Assembly (NCBI GenBank): GCA_016931225.1
Contig: JAFGFE010000008.1
Coordinates: forward strand, 1 to 64,000
Source of the DNA: Candidatus Zymogenaceae bacterium
GTDB taxonomy: Bacteria; Desulfobacterota; Zymogenia; Zymogenales; Zymogenaceae
Reading direction: 5' to 3'
DNA length: 64,000 nt
Position numbers and translations under genes: made by a program. Positions 16,912 through 26,873 of the stretch are shown here, piece after piece (the first letter of the stretch is position 1; each line of letters starts with the position of its first letter). The notes under the pieces were generated by a model. The model was not told the DNA's origin. It was given only the letters and a program-made list of their open reading frames with translations, and searched no databases.

Positions 16912-18351
16912 ATGGAAATAGAGCTTGTTCAAAGGGATGCGTATCGCTGGGAGGTGCCCAAAACCGGACGGATGGCGGTGCCGGGGCTGATTTTCTCGGA
17001 CGATGTGATGATAGAGGATATCCTGAGGGATCGGGGCCCGGTGCAGGTGGCGAACGTGGCGACGCTCCCCGGCATTCTGACTCATTCTCTCGCCATGCCG
17101 GACATGCACTGGGGATACGGGTTTCCCATCGGCGGGGTCGCGGCCTTCGATATCAAAAACGGCGTCATATCCCCCGGCGGCGTCGGGTACGACATCAACT
17201 GCGGCGTGCGCCTGATCAGGACGGAGCTGGAGCACGGCCGTATCAAAAAGAAGCTGGAAGAGCTGATCATGGAGCTCTTTCGGGCGATCCCCTCGGGGGT
17301 CGGCTCGAAGGGGCGTCTCCATCTGAACGAAAAGGACGAAAGGAGTGTGCTCACCCGCGGGGCGCGCTGGGCGGTTGAGCGGGGGATGGGGGGTGAAGAG
17401 GACCTGGTGCGCACCGAGGACGGCGGAGTGATGGAGGGGGCGGAGCCGGAGGCGCTATCCGAGCGGGCGCTTACCCGAGGGAAGGATCAGCTCGGCACCC
17501 TCGGCAGCGGCAATCACTTCCTCGAGATCGGCGTGGTGGATGAGGTATACGATGACCGGACCGCCCGGGCCTTCGGGCTGTTCACCAATGGGGTGGTGGT
17601 GCAGATACACTCCGGGTCCCGGGGGCTGGGCTATCAGGTGTGCGACGATTTTCTCAAGATCATGGGGAGGGTCACGGCCCGTGAGGGGATCGACATCCCG
17701 GACCGACAGCTCGCCTGCGCGCCCATCGGGTCCGATGAGGGGAGGGAGTATTATTCCGCCATGGCCTGCGCCGCAAACTACGCCTGGGCGAACCGACAGG
17801 TGATGCTCCACTGGACGAGGGAGGTCTTCATGCGGGTGCTCAACCTGTCGCCGGTGGAGCTCAAGATGAACATGGTCTATGACGTCTGCCACAACATCGC
17901 CAAGTTCGAGCGGCACACGATAGACGGAAAAAAGCGGGAGGTCTGCGTCCACCGAAAGGGGGCCACCCGCTCTCTGCCGCCGGGTCATCCCCTGGTCCCG
18001 GGGCCATACCGGGATGTGGGACAGCCCATCCTCATACCGGGGGACATGGGGACGGCGTCGTACGTGCTTGTCGGCACGGAGAACGCTGTGGCCGAGACCT
18101 TCGCCAGCACCTGCCACGGCGCCGGGCGGGTGCTCTCACGGAAGGCGGCGAAGCAAAAGGCCCAAGGCCGCGCCATCGCCCGGGAGCTGGAGGATCAGGG
18201 CATCTTGGTGATGGCTGCGGGGAAGAACGCCCTGGCCGAGGAGATCCCCGAGGCGTACAAGGACGTGGACCGGGTGGTGGCGGCGGTGGAGGGGGCGGGG
18301 CTCTCCCGCAAGGTCGCACGGCTTAAGCCCATCGGGGTGATCAAGGGGTGA
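16912..18351 (+). CDS. rtcB: RNA-splicing ligase RtcB
   Basis: 479 residues, normal length. Active-site blocks: MPDMHWGYGFPIGGVAAFD, GVGYDINCGVR (metal Cys), LGTLGSGNHFLEIG, HSGSRGLGYQV, DVCHNIAKFE, HRKGATRSLPPGHP and STCHGAGRVLSR, in which the final His-Gly-Ala-Gly-Arg belongs to the nucleotidyl-transfer site. RtcB joins 2-prime,3-prime-cyclic or 3-prime phosphate RNA ends to 5-prime OH ends with GTP, for RNA repair. ATG at 16912 follows GGAAAC. It ends the mre/rod/archease run. Confidence 0.96.
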   Translation: MEIELVQRDAYRWEVPKTGRMAVPGLIFSDDVMIEDILRDRGPVQVANVATLPGILTHSLAMPDMHWGYGFPIGGVAAFDIKNGVISPGGVGYDINCGVRLIRTELEHGRIKKKLEELIMELFRAIPSGVGSKGRLHLNEKDERSVLTRGARWAVERGMGGEEDLVRTEDGGVMEGAEPEALSERALTRGKDQLGTLGSGNHFLEIGVVDEVYDDRTARAFGLFTNGVVVQIHSGSRGLGYQVCDDFLKIMGRVTAREGIDIPDRQLACAPIGSDEGREYYSAMACAANYAWANRQVMLHWTREVFMRVLNLSPVELKMNMVYDVCHNIAKFERHTIDGKKREVCVHRKGATRSLPPGHPLVPGPYRDVGQPILIPGDMGTASYVLVGTENAVAETFASTCHGAGRVLSRKAAKQKAQGRAIARELEDQGILVMAAGKNALAEEIPEAYKDVDRVVAAVEGAGLSRKVARLKPIGVIKG

Positions 18352-18697
18352 TAAGAGGAGGGGCCTTGGAGTAGATGGTGATCCGGTGAAGCGGATATAT
18401 ACAAGAGAGAAATAAATACTTTCTTGGAGCGGCGTCCATATCCGAAGTTTGGGAAAAGATACATGACGAGGAACATTGTTTTCTACATCCCCTTAATATT
18501 CCTCTTTCTCCTTCTGTGGCGGCAACGGGGACATTCGACGCCCTCTTCTTTCTTTTAATCGGCCTCTTTATCGATGGGGTTGAATAATGGTGGCCTTTGG
18601 GTGTGTTTCGTGATAGACATGACAGAGAAAGCCGTTTTTGCAGGAGCCTCATCGGTTTTATAATTCGTTGAATATACTGTAACGTGAAAGTATCGAT
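18352..18697. other. Intergenic, no gene seen
   Basis: Short frames here (for example on the minus strand across 18341-18652) give low-complexity, Cys/Arg/Ser-rich peptides with no start signal and were not accepted. No clear hairpin with a T-run marks the end of the rtcB transcript. Confidence 0.4.
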
Positions 18698-19519
18698 GTG
18701 AATTACGGCACACTCCTTGAAACTTCAGACTTCGGAGACGTCACACAGATCAGGCTGGCCCGGACCCTGGACGAAAATCCCCTCTACACGGTGTGCGCCT
18801 ACCTGGTGGACGGCCTGTTGATCGATACCGGCCCCGCCCACACCGCCGGTGTGCTTTCGGATTATCTGGCCGAAAAGACCCTCCGCGCGGCCGTCAATAC
18901 CCACTACCACGAGGACCACGTGGGCGCCAACAGATTGCTTTCCGAGCGCTTCGGTATCGACATCTTCGCCCGCGCCGACGCCGTTTCCCCCATCGCGAAT
19001 CCGCCGGCGATTCTCTCCTACCAGGAGACGGTGTGGGGTGTGCCGGAAGGAAGCGCCGTCCTCCCCCTGGGAGACACCATCGGCACCCCACGCTTTTCCT
19101 TCGATGTGGTACATACGCCGGGGCATTCAAAAGGAGACGTGACGCTGGTGGAAAGGGAAACCGGCTGGTGTTTTTCCGGCGATCTCATCAGTGCTCCCAA
19201 ACCCAAAACCGCTCGGCGGGAGGAGGACGTGCCCGCCATGATCGCGTCCCTCAGAGAGCTTTCCACCCACCCCGCCCCCGCCCTCACCCTTTTCACGGCC
19301 ACCGGCGCCGTCTTTGAAAACGGCCGGGAGACCCTCCTGGCGGCGGCGGAGTATCTCGAAAGGATCGGGGAAGAAGCCCGTGCCCTTCATCGGGAAGGAT
19401 GTGAGCCCGCCGACATCATGCACAAACTGTTCGGCAGGGAAACCGCTCTAAAAGATCTCACCGAAGGAGACTTTTCCACCGAAAACCTGATTCGTTCACT
19501 GCTTTACTTGCAAAAATGA
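18698..19519 (+). CDS. MBL-fold metallo-hydrolase
   Basis: 273 residues. The zinc motif is THYHEDHVGAN (H-x-H-x-D-H) near residue 68; the second His is in VVHTPGHSKGDVTL and the bridging Asp in CFSGDLI, all in the expected order for the metallo-beta-lactamase fold. The C-terminal part (about 200-273) is helical, as in the glyoxalase II-like branch. Substrate cannot be told; a thioester or lactone is plausible. The start is a GTG at 18698 because the overlapping ATG runs into a stop. It stands alone. Confidence 0.8.
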   Translation: MNYGTLLETSDFGDVTQIRLARTLDENPLYTVCAYLVDGLLIDTGPAHTAGVLSDYLAEKTLRAAVNTHYHEDHVGANRLLSERFGIDIFARADAVSPIANPPAILSYQETVWGVPEGSAVLPLGDTIGTPRFSFDVVHTPGHSKGDVTLVERETGWCFSGDLISAPKPKTARREEDVPAMIASLRELSTHPAPALTLFTATGAVFENGRETLLAAAEYLERIGEEARALHREGCEPADIMHKLFGRETALKDLTEGDFSTENLIRSLLYLQK

Positions 19520-19681
19520 ACAATTTTTTTTATACTAAGCAATACTATTTCAATTTCGTGTAGACTGAAAACTCCTTGTATCCCTGCTCGATCGCGTCCC
19601 ATCCGTTTCCAATACTCAGGTCTGACGCGCCGATACGTTGCGCTTGATCTATTTCCATACATATTCAAGAGGAGTCATATC

Positions 19682-21229
19682 ATGACGTCGAAAAAGGCCA
19701 CTGGGACCCTGACCGTCGGTAACATCATCAAGGTCGCCTCGGTACGTTTTCGAGACCGGGAAGCGGTCTACTGCGCCATCACGGGAAGACGCTTCACCTA
19801 CGGGGAGATGAATCGGCGGACCAACTCCCTGGCCAACGGGCTTCTGGGCCTGGGGGCGAAGAAGAAACAGGTCTGCGCCTTTTTGATGTACAACCGGGCC
19901 GAGATCGTGGAGACCTATTTCGCCCTGGCGAAAATCGGCGTGCTGGGCATTCCCCTCAACTATCGCCTGGCGCCGGCGGAGATGGCGGAGCTGATGAATT
20001 TCTGCGACGCCGAGTATCTTATTTTCGAGTCGGCGTTCACCGACACGGTGGCGGGCATCAGGGGGGACCTCAAGAAGGTGAAGACGTTTCTCTGTACCGG
20101 CGAAGACGTACCCGATTTCGCCGGGTCCTATGAGGAACTGCTTTCAAAATCCGACGATACGGAGCCGGATGTGGATGTGAGCGAGGAGGATTACCAGTAT
20201 CTCAACCTCACCTCCGGCACCACCGGGCTTCCAAAGGCCTATCTCCTCACCCAATACAACAACGCCACCGCCGGGCCGCTCATGGCCATGGCCCATGACT
20301 TGTGTGAAAGCGACGTCATCCTGACGGTCTTTCCGGTGTTCGGTCGGGTGGGATTCGCCTGGAGTGCCATGTCCATGATGGTGGGCGCCAAGAACGTGTT
20401 GTGCCAGTTCGGCCAGACCAGCATGCTTCAACTCATCCAGGAGGAAAAGGTCACCATCAGCAACTGGGTGCCGACGATCGCGTCAATTGTGTTCAGCCTG
20501 CCGGACTACAGGGACTATGACTTCTCAAGCCTCCGGGGCCTGGTATTCGCCGCGTCTCCCTTCCCCCAAAGCCTCCAGGAGCGGGTCAAGCGTGAGCTGT
20601 GTCCCAATATCTACGAGTTTTACGGGCTCCAGGAGAGCGGCATTCTGACCCAGATAAAACCGAGGGACAAGGACCGAAAGCCCGGCTCTGTGGGACTGCC
20701 CCACCTGGGTGCGGACGTTCGGGTGATCGACGCCCAGGGGAGGGACTGTCCCCCGGGTGAGATCGGCGAGATCATCGGCCGGGGGAGCGCCGTGACCACC
20801 GGGTATTTCAAGAATGAGGAAAAGACCCGGGAGATGTTTAAAGGCGGATGGTTTCATACCGGGGATTTGGGCTACTTCGATGACGAGGGCTTTTTGTTTC
20901 TCTCGGGCCGCATGAAGGACATGATCATCAGCGGCGGGCAGAACGTCTTCGCCGCCGAGGTGGAGGACGTAATGATCAGCCACGAGGCGGTGCTGGACTG
21001 CGCGGTCATCGGACTGCCGGATGAGAAATGGGGCGAGGCGGTGACGGCGGTGATCATCAAGGATCCCAATACCGACGTGTCCGAGGAGGACCTGATCGAG
21101 TACGCCCGGAACAAGATCGCCCACTTCAAGGCGCCCAAGCGGATTATTTTTACCGACACCATCCCCAGGACGCCCACCGGCAAGGTAACCAAGTACGTAC
21201 TGGTTGATCAATATGCGAAGAAAGACTGA
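19682..21229 (+). CDS. Acyl-CoA synthetase (AMP-forming)
   Basis: 515 residues of the ANL superfamily. Motifs: LTSGTTGLPKAYLLTQYN (A3, P-loop), YEFYGLQESG (A5), GWFHTGDLGYFDDEGFLFLSG (A7), GRMKDMIISGGQNVFAAEVED (A8) and TPTGKVTKY near the C-terminus with the catalytic Lys (A10). It activates a carboxylic acid through an acyl-adenylate to the CoA thioester. Chain length cannot be read from the sequence. CAAGAGGAGTCATATC precedes the ATG. This is one of three intact or partial ligases in the window. Confidence 0.88.
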   Translation: MTSKKATGTLTVGNIIKVASVRFRDREAVYCAITGRRFTYGEMNRRTNSLANGLLGLGAKKKQVCAFLMYNRAEIVETYFALAKIGVLGIPLNYRLAPAEMAELMNFCDAEYLIFESAFTDTVAGIRGDLKKVKTFLCTGEDVPDFAGSYEELLSKSDDTEPDVDVSEEDYQYLNLTSGTTGLPKAYLLTQYNNATAGPLMAMAHDLCESDVILTVFPVFGRVGFAWSAMSMMVGAKNVLCQFGQTSMLQLIQEEKVTISNWVPTIASIVFSLPDYRDYDFSSLRGLVFAASPFPQSLQERVKRELCPNIYEFYGLQESGILTQIKPRDKDRKPGSVGLPHLGADVRVIDAQGRDCPPGEIGEIIGRGSAVTTGYFKNEEKTREMFKGGWFHTGDLGYFDDEGFLFLSGRMKDMIISGGQNVFAAEVEDVMISHEAVLDCAVIGLPDEKWGEAVTAVIIKDPNTDVSEEDLIEYARNKIAHFKAPKRIIFTDTIPRTPTGKVTKYVLVDQYAKKD

Positions 21230-21958
21230 TCGGTAAAAGGGTATTCGAATCCGAACGAGAGGGAGAAATCCATGATGCTCACGGATTGACCATGGACAGG
21301 CGATCAGATTCTCAAAATATGGTATAATTATACTATTATGCCGATCTCGTTTCCGGTTGTCACACCGCCGGATGTGGGGAGCGTTGATCGACATGGTTTG
21401 GGGTGGAATAATGCGGTATCGGTTTTTTGTCTGATGTGCACGGGTCGGGCGGGGATTGATTGCCGGAGAGGGGGTATATAAACATCAACAGATTATTCAC
21501 ACCAAATCAGATTCATGATTATTGGTGTTGATAACCTGTGGATAATTTGGTGAAAAGGAGAAAAAAAGCACGTAATCATGAGCCTTTACCGCCTCTGCTT
21601 AAATAGTAAGCAGCCCGAAATGTGAAAGATATCGTAAGGTTGAGTCATATTTGTCGGTTTTTGTGACGATTCGGACAATAATTTTTACTGTTTTTTTACA
21701 ATCGGCATGTAAAAAGTTATTCACAAGCGGCCTTTTTAAGGGCATACAGTCGGGTAATGGTGTGCAAGACGGTCTCGATTATTCATTATATCCGGCGTCG
21801 ACGTGAATCGTCGGTTTTCTATTGTCCGATTTTTTATCCTATGTCGTTTCCTTCGATTGCGACGGAACGGTATGCTGCCGGATCGTCCGGGGTGTTCGAT
21901 CGATCGCTGCTTTTTTGAAAACAGTGTATGATAAAACACGTGATCAGTTGGATTACCA
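21230..21958. other. 729-bp AT-rich intergenic region with DnaA-box matches
   Basis: No gene is supported here. It contains three exact matches to the DnaA-box consensus TTATNCACA (at 21493-21501, 21537-21545 and 21717-21725), inverted repeats between and beside them, and a perfect 8-bp palindrome TTTTTACA-n7-TGTAAAAA ending just before the third box. It is flanked by two plus-strand genes, so it should also hold the promoter of the hybrid kinase. Confidence 0.5.
21493..21725. other. DnaA-box cluster, candidate replication or regulatory element
   Basis: Boxes: TTATTCACA at 21493 (plus), TGTGGATAA at 21537 (minus orientation, the perfect TTATCCACA form), TTATTCACA at 21717 (plus). Around the first two, TTCAcaCCAAAT at 21496 mirrors ATTTGGTGAA at 21545, making a large dyad. 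By simple composition such 8-of-9 fixed matches are expected about once in 30 kb on both strands. No dnaA, dnaN, gidA or parAB is in the window, so origin status is unproven; a DnaA titration or regulatory site is an alternative. Confidence 0.4.
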
Positions 21959-24900
21959 ATGAAAGATGAACGAAAGACGAAGGCTGAACTGATCCGAGAG
22001 CTGTCTGACCTCAGAAAGCGGGTCAAGGCTCTTGAGTCGTCTTCCGAGAGGGGATCTCTCGAACCCGTTTCTGCAGACATGACCCGTCTGATGCTGGTGC
22101 ATACCGAGGATGCCGCCCTGGTAACCGAAGAGGGACGCATAATCATGGCCAATGAACAGGCCGTGAAGATCTTCGAGAAAGATGACGGTGAGCTCGAGGG
22201 ACGACATATCACCTCCCTCGTTCATCCCGGAGATCGGGATATCATGAATATCCTGGAAAAATCCTCAAGTCATCAAGAGCAGATGCCCGACAGCGTTGTC
22301 GTTCGTGCGGACACCGCCGACGGGGATGCGCATTTTCTGGAGGTAAACATCTTCGCCCAGGAAGCCGACGGGGTGTGCCGTACCGTATTTGTCTTCACGG
22401 ATGTCACAAGCGATATCCATCTCAAGAAAGACCGTAACCGTTTCCAGGAGCAATCCCGGCTTATATACAACACCATACCGATTCCCACATACACCTGGTG
22501 GTTCGATGGGGACACCTTTGTCCTGATCGCCGGCAATAAATCGGCGGCCGAAAGCGACAACGAACGTCCGAACGACTGGATAGGGATGACAATTGAAAAT
22601 CTGACCAAGAATCAACCCCAGATACGCCAGGACATCTCAGCCTGTTATTTTAACGACCATCCAGTCATCCGGGAGGTGGACTACTTTCCCATCGGCCGGT
22701 TCATGGGGGGAAGGTATCGCGTACACGCCATTCCCATTCCCGAAGATTTGGTTATCATGTTCGTCGAAGATGTGACACGGCAAAAAGGGATGGAAAGCGC
22801 CCTATCCGAACAGCGGGAGCGATACCTGAGGCTTGTGGAAAGCGTCAAAGCCGTGGCGTTCTATCTGGATGAAAACAACAGCATCACCTATATCAGTCCC
22901 ACAATACAGGATCTGGCAGGTTACGATCCGGATTACCTCATCGGCAGGGCGTTCAAGGAACTGGTGGACCCGGAGGATGTTTCCGTCTTTCTTAAGGAAT
23001 TCGACCAAATAGTAAACGGCACGAGGGAATCCTTGGAATTCTCTCTGGTGGATGAGTATCAGAAAAAACACACCATGACGGCGACACTCTATCCCATTAC
23101 AATCGGCGACGATCAGTACGGCGTCATCGCCGGCGTCATGACGGAGGTCGGCTCCCGTTCGAATCTCACGGAGCAGCTCGAAAGAATCAACCGATCATGG
23201 CGGGGAACCTTTGACGCTATCCAGGATTTAATTATCGTGATTGGAAACGACGACGAAATTGTCCGTGCCAACAAGGCGTTTGCATACTCGTATAATCGTA
23301 AACCTCAGGATATCATCGGCCAGACCTATACTGACCTGCTTACCCAGACAGACGTTCCCCGGCTTTTATTCCCCAAGAGAAAACACCCGGGAACCCGGGA
23401 AATGACGAGAAAAGAGTTCCAGGAGCCGATCCTTGGCACCTATTTCACCGTTACCTCATCACCCTATTTCACGGAAGAGGGACAGGTGATCGGAACGGTA
23501 TACGTCTTTCGGGATATTAGCGAACGGAGGAAGGTTGAGAAGGAACTCAGGAATTCGGAAGAAAAATACCGGGCGGTGGTAGAAAATTCGCTCAACTCCA
23601 TTGTCATCATCCAAGACGGCAGGATTGTGTATGCCAATCCGATAACGATGTTTTTTATGGGGTACACGTTTCAAGAACTCCAGAGCATCGATTTTCTTGA
23701 CCTCGTTCATCCGGATGACCGACCGGCAATTATCCAGCGATACAGCAATCGTATGACGGGAAAGGATCTGCCGAACCGGTTAGTGTGTCGTGTTATCAGA
23801 AAAAACGGCGGCATATATTGGGTGGAAAGCAGAACCGTAATCATCGAATGGGAGGGGAAATCGGCCACACTCTCCGTCCTCAGCAACATCACCGACAGAG
23901 TGGAGGCGGACGAGAAGCGGGCCTACGAGCAGGCCATCGACGGGATGCTCGTCGGGGTGTCCCAGCGGATAAACCGGGGGGGGGAGCTGGATGAGATCAT
24001 CGGCGACCTGCTCGCCCACTCCGGAGAAACCCTCAAAGTATCCCGAGCGTATCTTATGGAGTTGAATGAAGACCGGGAAAAGGTACAGAACATCCATGAG
24101 TGGTGCGCCGAGGGCGTAGTCCCTTACCATAAAAAAACGGAAGGCCAGAGTATCGAGGAATTACCTCATCTGAAGGATGTGCTTGACAACCGGAAGACGC
24201 TTATCATTGAAGATAACGAGGACACATCAAAACTAAGTGGAGATGAAAGACGGATTTCGATCGATTCAAAGATGAGCGCCCTCATTCTAGTGCCCCTTAT
24301 CCTGGATGACATCGCCTATGGATTTATCGCCTATGAAGTAATCGGCGGCAAGAGGGTCTGGAACATGATGGAGCAGATCGCCGTCCGAAGCATCTCGAAC
24401 AACATCACCCGTCTGATGGAGCGGCGTCGAGCCAAGAAATACCTGACTGAAAGCAAGGACTTTCTCGAGGCAATCATATTGACGATGTCCGACGGACTGT
24501 CGATAGTAAACAACCGGGGAGAGTACCAGTACATCAACCCGGCCATGACCCGGATAACCGGGTATACATTGGAAGAGGTGGTGGGGGAACACCCGGAGAA
24601 TCCGCATCCCTACTGGCCCAATGATCAGGAGGAGTACCTCATACAGATGTTTCTGCGTACGATGGAGGGAAATCTGGACAGCTTTGAGGCGATATGTCTC
24701 AGAAAGGACGCTAAGCGATTCCCGGTATTGGTCAGCCCCTGGTGGATATATGACGATGAGGGTAATCCGAAGACTTACTGCGCCATCGTTCGGGACATCA
24801 CGGAGATCAAAAGGGCGGAGGAGGCGCTGAGGGCGTCCGAGAAAAAATTCCGCACGATCTTCGAATCTTCGAGGGACGGCATATACCTGACAAGCGTCGA

Positions 24901-26293
24901 GGGAGAGGTGCTGGACGCCAATAACGCTCTGGGTGAAATGCTCGGGTATTCCATGGAGGAATTATTCTCAACGAACACCGTGAGACTCTATGATTCACGG
25001 AAGGCGAGAGAGAGATTCCAAAGAGATATCGAGAAAGAGGGATTTCTGATCGATTACACGCTGACGTTGAAGAAAAAAGACGGTACGTTCATTGATTGTG
25101 AGGAATCGGCCACCGTGATACGTGATGGAGATGGAAATATTGTCGGGTACCAGGGTATTATTCGGGACGTGACCGAAAGACGGAAGATGGAGGAGCGACT
25201 GGCCCAGGCGGAGCGTCTTTCGAGCATGGGAGGAATGCTTTCCGGCATCGCCCATGAATTGAACAATCCCATCACCTCAGTAAAGGGCCATGCCGATCTT
25301 TTGAAGAAGAAAACCGCCGATCCGTATGCGAAAAAGAAGGCGGAGATTATCAGCAAGGAATCCGATCGGTGCTCAAAGATTGTTCGGGGATTGTTAACAT
25401 TTTCCCGCAAGCATAAACCGGAACGCAGGCCCATAGACATCAACGCGATCATCATCGATTCCATTGGGATGTTGAAAAGTCAGCTTACGAAGCAGGCCGT
25501 CGTAATCTCGACCGATCTTTCGGATGCGATTCCTCCCACCGTAGGCGACGGAATTCAGCTTCAGCAGGTATTCGTCAACATCATCACAAACGCCCAGGAC
25601 GCGATGAAATCCCGGGAAGAAAAAGTCCTGACGGTGAAATCCCATCTGTCAAAAGGCAGTGTCGTCATAACATTCAGCGATACCGGCTCGGGCATTGACA
25701 AACGGATTAAAAAACAAATTTTTGATCCCTTTTTCACCACCAAGGAAACCGGAATGGGAACCGGTCTCGGCCTTTCCATCGCGTATGGTATTATACACGA
25801 GCACGGCGGAAAAATAGAGGCCGAGAACAATGAAGCCGGCGGCGCCGTATTTACCGTGGAACTGCCGGTGGTCAGGCCGGATACGAGGTCGGCGCCGCAG
25901 GTCAGGTCGTACGTGGGCACGTCCCGGCATGCGTCGGTGCTGGTAGTGGAGCCGGACGAACATTTACGGTCTTTGCTTGAAGAATCCCTGAACGACGCGG
26001 GTTATCGCGTGACGACAACGGGTGATGGATCGGAGGCGAAGAAACTCCTCAAAACGGACTCTTTCGATACAGTCGTCAGTGCAATGAAGGTTCCCGGCGT
26101 GAGCGGTCGGGCGCTCTATGCGTATCTCAAAAAACATGACGCAGCCACCGCACGGCGTATGGTAATTATCACAGCCGATGTGATCAGCGAGGAGGCGGAG
26201 CGGTTTCTGGAGGAAATGGAGGGTCGCTACCTTGCGAAGCCGTTTCCCACCGAGGACCTTCTTAGGATGCTTTCGCGGGTGCTCGATTCATAA
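21959..26293 (+). CDS. Multi-PAS hybrid sensor histidine kinase with degenerate receiver
   Basis: 1444 residues, no membrane segment, so cytoplasmic. Order: short coiled coil (1-35), five PAS-type domains (to about 655), a GAF domain (about 657-830), two more PAS domains (830-1085), HisKA with the phospho-acceptor His at about 1099 in GIAHELNNPITSVKGH, HATPase with N box (NIITNAQDAM), G1 (DTGSGID), F (FDPFFTTKE) and G2 (GTGLGLS), and a C-terminal receiver (about 1325-1444). In the receiver the phospho-acceptor Asp is replaced by Ala1375 (VVSAMKVPG where VVSDxxMPG is expected), while the Thr and Lys (YLAKPF) remain. So the receiver probably cannot take phosphate. No partner regulator is adjacent. 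Confidence 0.9.
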   Translation: MKDERKTKAELIRELSDLRKRVKALESSSERGSLEPVSADMTRLMLVHTEDAALVTEEGRIIMANEQAVKIFEKDDGELEGRHITSLVHPGDRDIMNILEKSSSHQEQMPDSVVVRADTADGDAHFLEVNIFAQEADGVCRTVFVFTDVTSDIHLKKDRNRFQEQSRLIYNTIPIPTYTWWFDGDTFVLIAGNKSAAESDNERPNDWIGMTIENLTKNQPQIRQDISACYFNDHPVIREVDYFPIGRFMGGRYRVHAIPIPEDLVIMFVEDVTRQKGMESALSEQRERYLRLVESVKAVAFYLDENNSITYISPTIQDLAGYDPDYLIGRAFKELVDPEDVSVFLKEFDQIVNGTRESLEFSLVDEYQKKHTMTATLYPITIGDDQYGVIAGVMTEVGSRSNLTEQLERINRSWRGTFDAIQDLIIVIGNDDEIVRANKAFAYSYNRKPQDIIGQTYTDLLTQTDVPRLLFPKRKHPGTREMTRKEFQEPILGTYFTVTSSPYFTEEGQVIGTVYVFRDISERRKVEKELRNSEEKYRAVVENSLNSIVIIQDGRIVYANPITMFFMGYTFQELQSIDFLDLVHPDDRPAIIQRYSNRMTGKDLPNRLVCRVIRKNGGIYWVESRTVIIEWEGKSATLSVLSNITDRVEADEKRAYEQAIDGMLVGVSQRINRGGELDEIIGDLLAHSGETLKVSRAYLMELNEDREKVQNIHEWCAEGVVPYHKKTEGQSIEELPHLKDVLDNRKTLIIEDNEDTSKLSGDERRISIDSKMSALILVPLILDDIAYGFIAYEVIGGKRVWNMMEQIAVRSISNNITRLMERRRAKKYLTESKDFLEAIILTMSDGLSIVNNRGEYQYINPAMTRITGYTLEEVVGEHPENPHPYWPNDQEEYLIQMFLRTMEGNLDSFEAICLRKDAKRFPVLVSPWWIYDDEGNPKTYCAIVRDITEIKRAEEALRASEKKFRTIFESSRDGIYLTSVEGEVLDANNALGEMLGYSMEELFSTNTVRLYDSRKARERFQRDIEKEGFLIDYTLTLKKKDGTFIDCEESATVIRDGDGNIVGYQGIIRDVTERRKMEERLAQAERLSSMGGMLSGIAHELNNPITSVKGHADLLKKKTADPYAKKKAEIISKESDRCSKIVRGLLTFSRKHKPERRPIDINAIIIDSIGMLKSQLTKQAVVISTDLSDAIPPTVGDGIQLQQVFVNIITNAQDAMKSREEKVLTVKSHLSKGSVVITFSDTGSGIDKRIKKQIFDPFFTTKETGMGTGLGLSIAYGIIHEHGGKIEAENNEAGGAVFTVELPVVRPDTRSAPQVRSYVGTSRHASVLVVEPDEHLRSLLEESLNDAGYRVTTTGDGSEAKKLLKTDSFDTVVSAMKVPGVSGRALYAYLKKHDAATARRMVIITADVISEEAERFLEEMEGRYLAKPFPTEDLLRMLSRVLDS

Positions 26294-26312
26294 GGGGCAC
26301 CGTCCCCGCCGT

Positions 26313-26873
26313 CTACTTCCCCTTTCTGAAAAAACCGAAAGGAATTTTTCGGACGCCTTTCTTGTTCGGGAAGGGGGATTTGCTGACGTGTTTGACCTCC
26401 TCCACAGAGTATACGGCATTGGGATTGTACGCACGTATCACCTGGATCAGGTGGGGGATCTCCTTTCGCTGCACGATGGTATAGATGACGTCCACCGGAC
26501 CGAAGGCACCCTGGGCGTTTACGCGGGTGATGCCATATCCCTCATGCTTGAGAAATTTCATAAGGCGGGCCGCGTCCTTTTTGGTGATGATGCGAAGCTG
26601 CATGATTCCCACCGACAGCTTTTCCTCGATAACCACCCCCAGGAAAACCCCCGTGGCGAACCCTCCGGCGTAGGCCAGATAATTGATCGGATTCGTGAGG
26701 TTTTGTATGATCTGACCCAGGGCGATCAGCCAGATGAGCACCTCGAAAAATCCGAGAAAGCTCGCAATGATTTTCAGTCCCTTGGCGACATATATGATGC
26801 GAAGCGTTCCAATGGTCACGTCTGAAATCCGGGCCAGAAAAATGAGCAGCGGTATCACCACGTACTGGAACAT
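26313..26873 (-). CDS. DUF2179 / UPF0316 family membrane protein
   Basis: 186 residues. Three membrane helices (about 2-22, 32-52, 58-76) with RISDVTIGTLRIIYVAKG, the UPF0316 signature, are followed by a cytoplasmic domain (about 85-165) of the DUF2179 type with GYGITRVNAQGAFGPVDVIYTI, related to YitT C-terminal domains. Function is unknown; the domain may bind a small ligand. ATG at 26873 follows AAGGGAGTGTCAC; the longer frame to 26987 lacks family sequence. C-terminal tail is basic. Confidence 0.85.
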   Translation of the reverse strand: MFQYVVIPLLIFLARISDVTIGTLRIIYVAKGLKIIASFLGFFEVLIWLIALGQIIQNLTNPINYLAYAGGFATGVFLGVVIEEKLSVGIMQLRIITKKDAARLMKFLKHEGYGITRVNAQGAFGPVDVIYTIVQRKEIPHLIQVIRAYNPNAVYSVEEVKHVSKSPFPNKKGVRKIPFGFFRKGK

